DNA of 53,579 nt from positions 1-53,579 of the forward strand of contig JAEUTC010000052.1 of the NCBI GenBank assembly GCA_016787985.1, given 5' to 3'. The position numbers were made by a program, and so were the translations under genes. Positions 1 through 9,400 of the stretch are shown here, in pieces. The DNA is from Flavobacteriales bacterium (GTDB taxonomy: Bacteria; Bacteroidota; Bacteroidia; Flavobacteriales_F; PHOS-HE28). The notes below the pieces were generated by a model. The model was not told the origin of the DNA, searched no databases, and saw only the letters and a list, made by a program, of their open reading frames with translations. Within the stretch, counting starts at the first letter, position 1, and every line of letters starts with the position of its first letter.

Positions 1-3000
1 TGTGAACAAGGAGAAGATCGCGTCGGAACTGCACACGGTGCGCACGCCATTGTTACCGGCATCCGGTCGGTCATTCTCGATCACGTTCACCTGTGCTTGC
101 GCGTTGGTGCACGGCGAGCTTCCAGGGACGGTATAGGTGTACACACCTGGCAGACTGGTACCGGGTATATAGATGCCGGAACTGAGTTCAAGGTCGGGTC
201 CGATCCAGGATCCATTGAACTGCGGCGAACCATTCAGGAACGACACCAACTGCAAGGGATCATCATCATCACAGACGATGGTCTGTCCATTGAATCCCGC
301 GTTGGGTTGTTGATTCACCGTCACGGCCACGAACGCCTCATCGGGCTGGCAGCCGATGGGGCCTGGTACCGTGTACACGTATACACCGGGGGCATCCGTT
401 CCGGGCAGGAAAACGCCACTGTGTGCGGCGCCCGTTGATTGCCTGCGCCAGGTACCACCTGCTTGGGCTTGTGCGCCCAGGAGCGGGAACATGGGTCGTG
501 CGCCGCCCGTGCTGCAAACACTGAGGTTAGCGTCGTTCCCTGCGTTGGCACGCGGGTTCACGTTCACGTTCAGGGTGGCCACCGCATTGGGGCATGGTGT
601 CGTACCGGTGACCGTGTAGGTATAGGCTCCCGGCAGGGAGGTGCCTGGTGTGAAGAACCCATTGGACACACCACCCGGCGGCGGCAATGTCCAAGCACCA
701 CCGAAGTCGGGGTCGCCACCCAAGCTATCCACCATGGGGAAACCGGTGGCGTTATCGCAAACGGTGATCGTCCGGCTCGTGCCAGCGTTGGGTGGTTGAA
801 CTATGGACACCGTGGCCTGAGCCGTTGCTGCCGCACAGGGCGGAATGCCAGCGACCGTGTAGGTATAGGTTCCAGGAGCCGTGACACCTGGAATGAAAGA
901 TCCGTTGAAGGAAGTCGTCAACGGTGCGGGGCCCGTCCACGAGCCGGTGGTGCTGGGTGTTCCGTTGAGCACCGTGATGAGGTTGACCGCAGGGCCGCCG
1001 GCACAAAGTGTAGTATCGCCATTGGTCCCTGCGTTCGGTGCAGGGTTCTCCGTCACGGTCACGATGGCGATATCCGATGCGCATGGCGATAGACCGGCCA
1101 CCGTGTACACATAGTCACCGGGGATGTCCACCGGAGGTTGATAGAATCCCGGGTGCGAGCCGCCTGGGGGCGTGGGTCTTGTCCAAGTGCCGCCAGGCGT
1201 CGGCGTTCCGCTGAGCAGGTCGAAGAGCGCGAATGAGCCACTGATGCTGCAAACGGTGGTGACCCCATTGCCCCCTGCGTTCGGAGCCTGGTTCACGTTC
1301 ACGGTGAGTGATGCGGTGGCAGGACCACACGGAGTCACTCCGGGGACCGTATAGATGTAGACGCCGGGTGCATCCACTCCAGGTACGAAGATGTTGCTGT
1401 GAGGATCGCCGCCGAAAGTCCACGTGCCCGGCTGGGGGGTGCCGCCCAACCGGAGCGTCATGTTGAACGGACCGTCGGTACTGCACACCGTGGTGGTGGC
1501 AGGGGTACCTGCGTTCGGCTGTGCCACCTCTAGCACGGTGACCGTGGAACTTGCGTTCGGGCAAGGCGCGGTGCCGGTGAGCGTGTAGGTGAATACCCCG
1601 GGATCGTTGATTGGCGGGTTGTAGGTCCCCGTCCCGTTGCTCCACGTGCCTCCACTCTGGGGGTTCCCGGTGAGCAGGGTGAACAGATTGAACTGTCCAC
1701 TATTGCTACACACGGTTGTACTCGCGCTGTTGCCTGGCCTACGCGGCGCCACAACCGTGATGCTGACCATGGCCTGATCGGCGGCGCACGAGGCAGAACC
1801 GCTCAACTCGTATCGGAAATTGTATGTGCCAGCCGGTACCAGCGTGGCGTTGAAGAACTGACCGGTGAGCGCTCCCGTGCCGGAGAGGTCCACCCAAGTT
1901 CCACCCGATTGGGGTGTGCCCCCTAGGAACGTGAAGAGGTCGACCAGGTTGTTGGAGCCACATGAAGCGCCAGAGCCATTGGTGCCGGCGTCCAATGCCG
2001 CTACGATGGTAACCCGCACGGTGGATTGATCGGCACCGCATTGGCCGTTGCCCGGTACGGTGTACGTGAAGTCGTAATCGCCAGGTGGCAAGCCGGTCGG
2101 CGAGAACGTACCGCCGGTCAACTGGCCGGTGGCATCATCATCCGTCCAGGTCCCGCCGGCGTCAGGTGTACCACCCAAGGCATCGAACAGGTCGACATCA
2201 CCTCCATCAGCGCACACCGACACCACCCCGTTCGTTCCGGCATCCGGCGCTTCGTTCACCGTGATCGCCACGGTGGCCGTAGCGTTGGTACAGGGCGCAG
2301 TACCGGCCAACGAGTACGTGTAGAGGCCCGGAGTACTGGTACCCGGAAAGAACACACCGGAGTTGGAACCACCTCCTGGCGCGGTCCAAACACCGCCCGG
2401 ATCGGGTGACCCACCCAAAGCGGCGAACAAGTCCACTGGACCGTCCGTGCTGCAGACGGACACCGCTGCGTTGGTACCCGCGATCGGTTGCCGGTTCTCG
2501 GTGATGGCCACCACGGCGCTGGCATCCAGGCAAGGTGTGAGGCCAGCCACCGTGTAGGTGTAGGCTCCTGGCTGCGACACACCCGGATCATAGGCGCCGC
2601 CGGGGAAAGGCTGGTTGTTCGGACCGACCCAAGTGCCGCCGGGGTTCGGGGTCCCCCCCAAGCGTGTAATAAGGTTGAAGGTGGCCTGATCACTACAAAC
2701 CGTGGAGGTGGCGTTCGTGCCCGCATTGGGTGCGTTGTTCACCACCACGGTCACGAAGCTGGTATCGTTGGGACAAGGAGCATTGCCCAGAACCACATAC
2801 TTGTAGATCCCGGCCGGCGTGGTACCTGGCGTGAAAGTGCCCGAGAATGGGGCGTTCGCCGGCGTTCGCCACGTGCCGCTTCCACTCGGGGTTCCTCCCA
2901 ACACGGTGAAGAGTTGGAACGGTGCCTGTGTATTGCACACGGTGATGGAGCCGTTGCTGCCCGCCTCCGGAGCCTGCACTTCGGTCACCTGCACGGTGCT

Positions 3001-5352
3001 CGACCTGGCGGCACATGGCGCTGTTCCGGCCACGGTGTAGGTGTAGGTCCCGGCTGCATCCACCAAGGGGTCATAGATGCCCGGATGGTTGGCTCCATTG
3101 GGTCGTTGCCACGAGCCTCCAACGGCTGGGGAACCGGTGAGGGAGTTAAAGAGGTTCACAGCCGGGCCATTGCTGCATACCGTAAGGCTGCCGCTGACAC
3201 CCGGGTTGGGCGGTTGCACCACGCTTACCGTGACGGTGGCCGTGGCATTCGCACAGGGCGAAGTGCCGGCGACGGTGTAGGTATAGGCGCCGGCGACCGA
3301 GGTCCCTGGGATGAAGGTCCCATTATACGCGCCGCCGCCAGGAGCTGTCCAAGTACCGCCGGCATCCGGCGATCCACCGAGCAGAGCGAACAAGGGGAAC
3401 GGGGCATCCGAGGCGCACACCGTTGTCGAGCCGTTGTTACCTGCACGCGGCGCGGTGATCACGTTCACGGTGACCACGGCCGTAGCGTTAGCGCATGGAG
3501 CAACACCGACAACGGTGTAGGTGTAAGCGCCGGGCGCACTGGTACCGGGAATGAATGTCCCGTTGCTCGCACCGGAAGGTCCGGACCAGGTACCACCAGG
3601 CGCAGGTGTGCCACCCAACAACGGGAACAGGTTGAACTGCGCATCGTTGGAGCAGCGTGTGACCGTAACGTTGGTCCCCGCATTGGGGGCATTGTTCACC
3701 GCTACCGTGACCGTGGCGGATGCGTTCGCGCAAGGAGGCACGCCCACCACGGTGTACGTATAGGTCCCAGCCACACTGGTGCCGGGTACGAAGGTGCCCG
3801 AGAAGGCTCCTCCACCGGGTGCCGTCCAACTACCCCCGCCATTGGGGCTTCCTCCGAGCAGACCGAAAAGAGCGAAACTGGCATCCGTACTGCAAACGGT
3901 CGTATTCGCGTTCGTCCCTGCGTTGGGCGCGGTTTGTACGCCGATGGTCAACGAAGCCGTGGCATTGGCGCATGGAGCCGTTCCATTCACCGTATACGTG
4001 TAAACACCTGCGACATCCGTACCGGGCACGAATGTCGGCCCATGTGGCCCACCGGGTCCGGTCCATGTACCGCCGGGCTGCGGCGTGCCACCGAGCCGGG
4101 TGATGAGGGCGAAGGAGGCCGCGTTGCTACACACCGTGAAACTCGAACCCGTGCCTGCATTGGGTGCGTTGACAACGCTCACGGTGACCGTGGCGGAAGC
4201 GTTCGCGCAAGGCGGGGCACCAAGGACCGTGTAGGTGTACACTCCGGGCGTGGAACTGCCCGGGGTGAAGGTGCTGGAGACCGGCGCGCCACCGGGCCCC
4301 GTCCATGCCCCGCCAGGTTGAGGAGAACCGCCGAGAATGGTGAACAAGTTGAAAGGTGCTCCGTTGCTACACACCGTGGTGGTGGCACTCGTGCCAGCGT
4401 TCGGCGGCTGGTTCACGGTGACCGTAACGGTGGCGGTCGGGTCCACGCACGGTTGTGGGTCACACTCCACCGTGTAGGTATACACGCCGGGAGGGTCGGT
4501 CGCAGGATCGAAGGTGGAACTGACCGGATCGCCGTCCTCATTGGTCCAATCGCCCCCTGGATCCGGGTTGCCGCCCAACGCATCGAACAGATCCACGACC
4601 CCACCCGAGGCGCAAAGGGTCAACGTGCCGTTGGTGCCAGCGCTCGCGTTCTGGGGCTGTTGAACGAACAGGCGTGCGGTGTGCCCGGGGCAACCGCTCT
4701 GCGCAGGCACACTATAGAAGTACGCTCCAAAGGGATCATGGTCCGGGTCGAAGGTGCCATCGCAACCACCACCGGGGCCTGTCCACGATCCGCCGGGCTG
4801 CGGGAACCCGCAGAGGGAATCGATCATCTGGAACGGGGGTGCGGTGGTAGCGATCTCGGCGGTGGCATCCGCGCCGGCTTGCGGGCCGGTGAGAACCACC
4901 GCACGCCATCCCGAACCACTGCCCAGCGCATCGGCCTGCCAGCTGAAGGTGAGACAGCCCGAAGCATGGGAAGAGGTCACCACCTGGTCCAGTAGCGAGT
5001 TGGAATGGGAGCCTACGATGAACGGAGCACCCGAAGCCTCTGTACCTTGAAAGATCCGGAGTTGATCACCAGGACCCGGCGCGACATTCCATTCGGAGAA
5101 CCGCACTTGGGTCAATGGTCCAGCACCAGCACCACCGGTTGGGCAAAGTGTGGCCACCGCAGCGGTATTGTTCGGATAACCCCCGTTGGGGCCACCGGGA
5201 TCGCAGATGGCGCCTTGGCACTGATCGTAAGAAGCACCATCGGAGATCGCCACCACTTGGGCCCAAAGCGATACGGGAGCGCCTACCGATAACAGCAGCA
5301 CCAGACGAATGGTCTGGAGGCCAAGGAATGAACGGATCGCGGATAAGGTCAC
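1..5352 (-). CDS. Giant secreted Ig-like-repeat protein with CUB-like domain (C-terminus off the left edge)
   Basis: The frame is open from a GTG at 5352 through base 1, 1784 codons without a stop. An in-frame TAG lies a short way upstream and only GTG or TTG starts are available. Residues 1 to about 32 form a signal peptide ending ...SLWAQ. Next comes a CUB-like domain (about residues 35-155, with GDQLRIF and SGSGWRA motifs). From about 4890 down to base 1 there are some 20 tandem modules of about 81 residues with the pattern PNAGTxxxxxVC...LFxxLGGxPxxGGxWxGP...FTPGxxxPGVYTYTV...PC.A.A.VTV. The modules resemble the Ig/PKD-like repeats of T9SS-exported Bacteroidota surface proteins. A gliding-type sorting domain is expected beyond the edge but is not visible. 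It is probably a surface adhesin, and its ligand is unknown. It follows a PorP/SprF gene after 180 bp that hold a hairpin and short repeats, so it may have its own promoter. Confidence 0.85.
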   Translation of the reverse strand, partial: MTLSAIRSFLGLQTIRLVLLLSVGAPVSLWAQVVAISDGASYDQCQGAICDPGGPNGGYPNNTAAVATLCPTGGAGAGPLTQVRFSEWNVAPGPGDQLRIFQGTEASGAPFIVGSHSNSLLDQVVTSSHASGCLTFSWQADALGSGSGWRAVVLTGPQAGADATAEIATTAPPFQMIDSLCGFPQPGGSWTGPGGGCDGTFDPDHDPFGAYFYSVPAQSGCPGHTARLFVQQPQNASAGTNGTLTLCASGGVVDLFDALGGNPDPGGDWTNEDGDPVSSTFDPATDPPGVYTYTVECDPQPCVDPTATVTVTVNQPPNAGTSATTTVCSNGAPFNLFTILGGSPQPGGAWTGPGGAPVSSTFTPGSSTPGVYTYTVLGAPPCANASATVTVSVVNAPNAGTGSSFTVCSNAASFALITRLGGTPQPGGTWTGPGGPHGPTFVPGTDVAGVYTYTVNGTAPCANATASLTIGVQTAPNAGTNANTTVCSTDASFALFGLLGGSPNGGGSWTAPGGGAFSGTFVPGTSVAGTYTYTVVGVPPCANASATVTVAVNNAPNAGTNVTVTRCSNDAQFNLFPLLGGTPAPGGTWSGPSGASNGTFIPGTSAPGAYTYTVVGVAPCANATAVVTVNVITAPRAGNNGSTTVCASDAPFPLFALLGGSPDAGGTWTAPGGGAYNGTFIPGTSVAGAYTYTVAGTSPCANATATVTVSVVQPPNPGVSGSLTVCSNGPAVNLFNSLTGSPAVGGSWQRPNGANHPGIYDPLVDAAGTYTYTVAGTAPCAARSSTVQVTEVQAPEAGSNGSITVCNTQAPFQLFTVLGGTPSGSGTWRTPANAPFSGTFTPGTTPAGIYKYVVLGNAPCPNDTSFVTVVVNNAPNAGTNATSTVCSDQATFNLITRLGGTPNPGGTWVGPNNQPFPGGAYDPGVSQPGAYTYTVAGLTPCLDASAVVAITENRQPIAGTNAAVSVCSTDGPVDLFAALGGSPDPGGVWTAPGGGSNSGVFFPGTSTPGLYTYSLAGTAPCTNATATVAITVNEAPDAGTNGVVSVCADGGDVDLFDALGGTPDAGGTWTDDDATGQLTGGTFSPTGLPPGDYDFTYTVPGNGQCGADQSTVRVTIVAALDAGTNGSGASCGSNNLVDLFTFLGGTPQSGGTWVDLSGTGALTGQFFNATLVPAGTYNFRYELSGSASCAADQAMVSITVVAPRRPGNSASTTVCSNSGQFNLFTLLTGNPQSGGTWSNGTGTYNPPINDPGVFTYTLTGTAPCPNASSTVTVLEVAQPNAGTPATTTVCSTDGPFNMTLRLGGTPQPGTWTFGGDPHSNIFVPGVDAPGVYIYTVPGVTPCGPATASLTVNVNQAPNAGGNGVTTVCSISGSFALFDLLSGTPTPGGTWTRPTPPGGSHPGFYQPPVDIPGDYVYTVAGLSPCASDIAIVTVTENPAPNAGTNGDTTLCAGGPAVNLITVLNGTPSTTGSWTGPAPLTTSFNGSFIPGVTAPGTYTYTVAGIPPCAAATAQATVSIVQPPNAGTSRTITVCDNATGFPMVDSLGGDPDFGGAWTLPPPGGVSNGFFTPGTSLPGAYTYTVTGTTPCPNAVATLNVNVNPRANAGNDANLSVCSTGGARPMFPLLGAQAQAGGTWRRQSTGAAHSGVFLPGTDAPGVYVYTVPGPIGCQPDEAFVAVTVNQQPNAGFNGQTIVCDDDDPLQLVSFLNGSPQFNGSWIGPDLELSSGIYIPGTSLPGVYTYTVPGSSPCTNAQAQVNVIENDRPDAGNNGVRTVCSSDAIFSLFT
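14..4890 (-). repeat. About 20 tandem ~243-bp Ig-like modules
   Basis: The PNAG-like module boundary recurs at about 4875, 4645, 4397, 4152, 3920, 3675, 3437, 3197, 2955, 2715, 2475, 2232, 1985, 1728, 1510, 1267, 1025, 780, 535, 290 and 50, a period close to 243 bp or 81 codons. The modules lie within the minus-strand giant gene. They differ enough at the DNA level to be diverged copies rather than a recent expansion. Confidence 0.85.
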
Positions 5353-5415
5353 GGTCAGGAACGGATACACCCTGGTAAGAGGGACGTGCAATTTATGCCG
5401 ATCCTAGGCTGAAGG

Positions 5416-5488
5416 CCACTATCGACGTGGGTTTTCGGGCAACTATCGACGGCCATGGGGTTTCCGTCGACCAATTATGGACGTGAAG
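5416..5488 (-). promoter_or_regulatory. Cluster of short direct repeats upstream of the giant gene
   Basis: Read on the minus strand, CGTCGATAGTGG, CGTCGATAGTTG and a diverged CGTCCATAATTGG occur within about 75 bp. AAAACCCA-like and AAACCCC-like segments lie between them. The cluster sits between the hairpin after the PorP/SprF gene and the GTG start at 5352, where a promoter or activator array would be expected. I do not recognise the motif and saw no other copy in the window. Confidence 0.4.
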
Positions 5489-5501
5489 CCCGATGATGGG
5501 T

Positions 5502-5524
5502 CACCTCTGGGCGGCCCAGAGGTG
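5502..5524 (-). terminator. Strong hairpin after the PorP/SprF gene
   Basis: A perfect 10-bp inverted repeat (CACCTCTGGG and CCCAGAGGTG) with a 3-nt loop begins 8 bp after the TAG of the PorP/SprF gene. There is no clear T-run after it on the minus strand. It may be a terminator, an attenuator or a 3' stabilising structure. It probably separates the upstream operon from the second giant gene. Confidence 0.5.
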
Positions 5525-5532
5525 TCGGATGG

Positions 5533-6438
5533 CTACGGTGCAGTCGGTTCCACCGGCTCTTTACCCAAGGTGATGGCGAGCATGACCTCGTGGGTCCCTG
5601 TGCTGTAGTTGCGCAGGTTGGAAGTGATGATGTCGTAGGAGTAGCCGAACTGGAAGGTCTTCTTGAGCCAATAGCCGACCATGGCGCAATAGGCATCATT
5701 GGTGCGGTATCCGGCACCGATCCAGAAGGTGTCCTTGTAGCGCACGGTGGCATTGAGGTCGATCTTGGCGGGGACCGGGCTGGTGTACTTCACCAAGAAA
5801 GAAGGCTCCACTTTCCAGTCCTCACCCAACAGGAATCGATACCCGCCCATCGCGTAGTAGTGGTCTTCCATGCGACTGAGGGTCTCGCGTGCTTCATCGA
5901 GGAAGTACACTTTGTTGCGCAAGAGCTGAGGTGCTGTGGCACCGAACCAGAAACGTTCGCCGTACAGGTAGAATCCGAACTTGGCGTCGGGCAGCAGGTC
6001 ACCGCGGAGTTGATCGTCAAGCACGGGATCCCCCGGATCATGGAATTGGATCTTCGAACCGTCGATCAGGAACTGGAGCAGACCCGCTGACACGGACAGG
6101 GACAACTTCACGTCTTGGGTCAATCGCAAGTGATAGGCATACGATAGCTGGAAGCCCGTGCGCCGTGTGGGACCCACGATATCGGTGAAGAGGTAACCTC
6201 CCACGCCCATCTTCTCCCCTACCGGCGTGGTGCCGCTGAAGGTGAAGGTGCGCGGTGCATCCTGTATACCGACCCACTGGTAGCGGTGGCCACTGCGCAG
6301 TTCGAAGAACGGGCGGCTGCCAGCGATGGCGGGGTTGAAGATGTAGTCGTTGAACTGGTACTGCGTCAACTGCGGCAGTTGTTGGCCGTTGGCGTTCATC
6401 ACCAACACGACCAGGCAGGACAGGAGTAGATGGCGCAT
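5533..6438 (-). CDS. PorP/SprF family T9SS outer-membrane protein
   Basis: A 301-residue protein with a signal peptide (residues 1-19, ending NANGQ). The family opening follows: QLTQYQFNDYIFNPAIAGS, then ELRSGHRYQWVGIQDAP. The rest consists of alternating beta-strands, and it ends in the typical SYDIITSNLRNYSTGTHEVMLAI segment. Members are outer-membrane barrels that partner type B T9SS cargo such as SprB. It lies 10 bp after the 3117-residue adhesin gene, so the two are almost certainly cotranscribed. Length and motifs fit the family. Confidence 0.93.
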   Translation of the reverse strand: MRHLLLSCLVVLVMNANGQQLPQLTQYQFNDYIFNPAIAGSRPFFELRSGHRYQWVGIQDAPRTFTFSGTTPVGEKMGVGGYLFTDIVGPTRRTGFQLSYAYHLRLTQDVKLSLSVSAGLLQFLIDGSKIQFHDPGDPVLDDQLRGDLLPDAKFGFYLYGERFWFGATAPQLLRNKVYFLDEARETLSRMEDHYYAMGGYRFLLGEDWKVEPSFLVKYTSPVPAKIDLNATVRYKDTFWIGAGYRTNDAYCAMVGYWLKKTFQFGYSYDIITSNLRNYSTGTHEVMLAITLGKEPVEPTAP

Positions 6439-6448
6439 GGTGTTCGGA

Positions 6449-9400
6449 TCAACGGATCACGGTGAGCGGTCCAGTGTACGGTTCGGGGAAACGTTCGTCG
6501 TTCAGTTCGATCACGTAGTAGTACGTGCCTACCGGTACGAGGCCGTCGTTGTATCGACCATCCCATTGCTGGGTGTACCCGACGCTTCGGAAAAGCAACT
6601 CGCCCCAGCGGTTGTACACCTCCACTTCACACTCCGGGAAAAGATCGATGAAGTCGATCTGCCAGGTATCGTTGCGTCCGTCGCCATTGGGTGTTATACC
6701 GTTCGGAATGACGATGGTAGGCACGATGGTCACCAGCACGGAATCGGTATCCACGCATCCGTTGGGCGCCACCACGTTCAGCGTGAACAGGGTGGTGATA
6801 CTCGGGTCCGCGATGGGGTTGGGCACCGAGGCATCGGTCAATACACTATCCGGGGCCCAGGTGAAGGTGGAGCCCGGTGGACCGGCAGGCGAACCGCCCA
6901 AGGTGGCGGTCTCCGACAGGAAGATGGTCTGATCCGCACCGGCGTCCGCGATGGGCAGCGCGAGTGATGTCACGACCACCTCGTCCGTGGAGGTACAAGG
7001 TCCATCGGATACCACGAGCGTGAAGACATACACACCAGCTGGCAGCGAGGGCAAGGTGAGCGTCGGTGCATTCCCAAGCTCCACACTGTTCGCATCGCGC
7101 CACGACCAGGTGACGACTCCAGTACTCGCAGAACCATCGAGGACGATGCCCGTTCCTGCACACACCTCCTGATCGATTCCGGCATCAGCCACGACGGAGA
7201 TCAGCGCACCCACAGTGATCGTGGTATCAAGCACACAGTTGTTCGCGTCGGTGAGGACCAAGTCATAATCCCCCGGCGCTAGACCCGTGATATCTTCAGT
7301 GATCGCGGTGAAGCCACCAGGGCCGCTCCACGCGAAGTCGTACGAGGGCACTCCGCCAAAGGCCGTTGTCGCGATCGCACCATCACTGGCCGTCGCACAA
7401 CTCGCATCCGTCAGTGTGTTCACGGTGAATTCCAGAATGGGAGGTTCGGTGATGGTGTAGGTGAAGCTGGCATCGCAACCCGCCGCATCGGTGATCAAGA
7501 GCGTGATATCACCCGGGCACAGCCCCGTGGCGGAAATACCACCTTGTCCGTTCGAGGGTTCTGGCGTCCACACGTAGGTGAGCGTGCCGATACCACCTGT
7601 GGCAGCGGTGACAACGGAGCCATCGCACGCACCATTGCATCGCACGTCGGTGGTCGTGGCGTTGTCGGTGATCGGTGTGTAGGGCAGGATGGTGAAGGTG
7701 ATGGTGGTATCGCAACCGAGCGCATCGGTGATGGTGAGCGCCCAGTTCCCCGCACATAGACCGGCTACCTGATCCGTGCCTTGACCGAGAGGTGGTTCCG
7801 GTTGCCAGTTGAAGGTGAACGAGCCTGCACCACCGGTGGGTGTCACGCTGGCTGTTCCATCACATGGGCCAGCGCAGGTCTCGTTGGTGAAGACCAGGTT
7901 CGCCACGGTCGGTGCACCTTCGGTGATGGTGAACGGCACGTTGACCGAGCAGCCATTGTCATCCGTCACCAGCGCGTTGTAGGCACCGGCACAGAGTTGA
8001 TCGACATCGGTAGTATCCGCGGCGATCGTAGCGCCCGTCGCGTCGGTCCAAGTGATCGTGTAGGGCGCGACTCCGCCGTTGATGGAAAGCGCGGCGGTGC
8101 CTTCGCACGCGCCGAAACAATCATTGTCCGTGGTGCTGATGGACACGTCGAGAACAGGAGGCTCGGTGAGATCGATGGTGATGGTGGTGTCGCAACCATT
8201 GGCATCGGTGACCACGCAGATCCATTGACCAGCGCACGCGTTGAGGGCCGAATTGCCCCCTTGGCCGTTGGAAGGGACGGGGGTCCATTCGTAGGTATAT
8301 GTGCCGACGCCACCCTGCGGAGTGATCACGATGGTACCGTCGCAGGCACCATTACACGTCACCGGGATCACATCGGCTGTGGCGGTGAGTTGAGGGGGAC
8401 CGAGAATGAGGACCGGGACCACCACACTACACCCTGAGTCGTCGGTGATCGTGACTTGAGCCGGTCCTGCGCAGAGGCCTTCCGCGAGCGGATCCCCCTG
8501 GCCATTGGACGGCACGGGATCCCACACGTACGAGAAGGGTGGAACGCCACCGGTCGGCCCAACGGTCGCCGTTCCATTGCATTCGCCGAAACAGATCACC
8601 GGTGTGGTGCTCAGGTTGGCGATGATGGGGTCCGGCTCGGCCACCACAGCGGTATCGATGCTCAAGCAGCCGATGCCGTTGGTGACGGTTACGATGTAGG
8701 TCCCACCACAGACTCCCGTGATCTGTTCCGTATCAAGGCCGAGGTCGGTACCCGTTGCATCGTACCAAGCGACCGTACAGGCGGGTGTGCCGCAGGCGAA
8801 CTGCACTTCGGCAGCACCATCGCAGATCCCCGGACAACTCGTGCTGTCCGCGGAGGTGGTCAGGACCTCACCGTTCAGATCTTGCACCGGTACGAGCAGC
8901 GTGGCTACACAACCCGCATCATCGGTCACTTGCACCGAATAGAGACCAGAACACACGTTGCTCAATGTATCATCCGTGCCGAAGATGGCGCCACCGAGCG
9001 TCCATACGTAGAAGTACGGATCCTGACCACCGGAGACCGAAACGGAGGCTTGACCATTGCACACTCCGCATTCACTTGAGATGGTGGAGCCTGCTAGCAC
9101 CAACGGCGCTGGTTCTCCAATGGTGTACGTCTGCGTGATCGAGCATCCATTCGCATCCGCGATGGTGACCTGGTAGGTTCCTGCACAGAGATCGAACGCC
9201 CCATTGCTGCCTTGTCCGTTGGGCGGCACCGGATCCCAAGTGAAGGTGTAGGCACCTGTACCACCCGACGGGGTGAGCACGATGGAACCATCGCATGTAC
9301 CGGGGCAGCTGGCATCCGCGACGTTAGCCGCCGCCGTGAGCGGAAGCGGTTCGAGGATGAGCACCTGAGCCGTGGTATCACATCCGGAGTCGTCGGTGAT

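Noticed and set aside
2488..4995. 835-codon plus-strand open frame
   Set aside because: It is antisense to the Ig-repeat gene. Its translation is Arg/Gly/His-rich with no domain, and the repeats on the other strand explain its length. The minus frame gives regular modules with a signal peptide.
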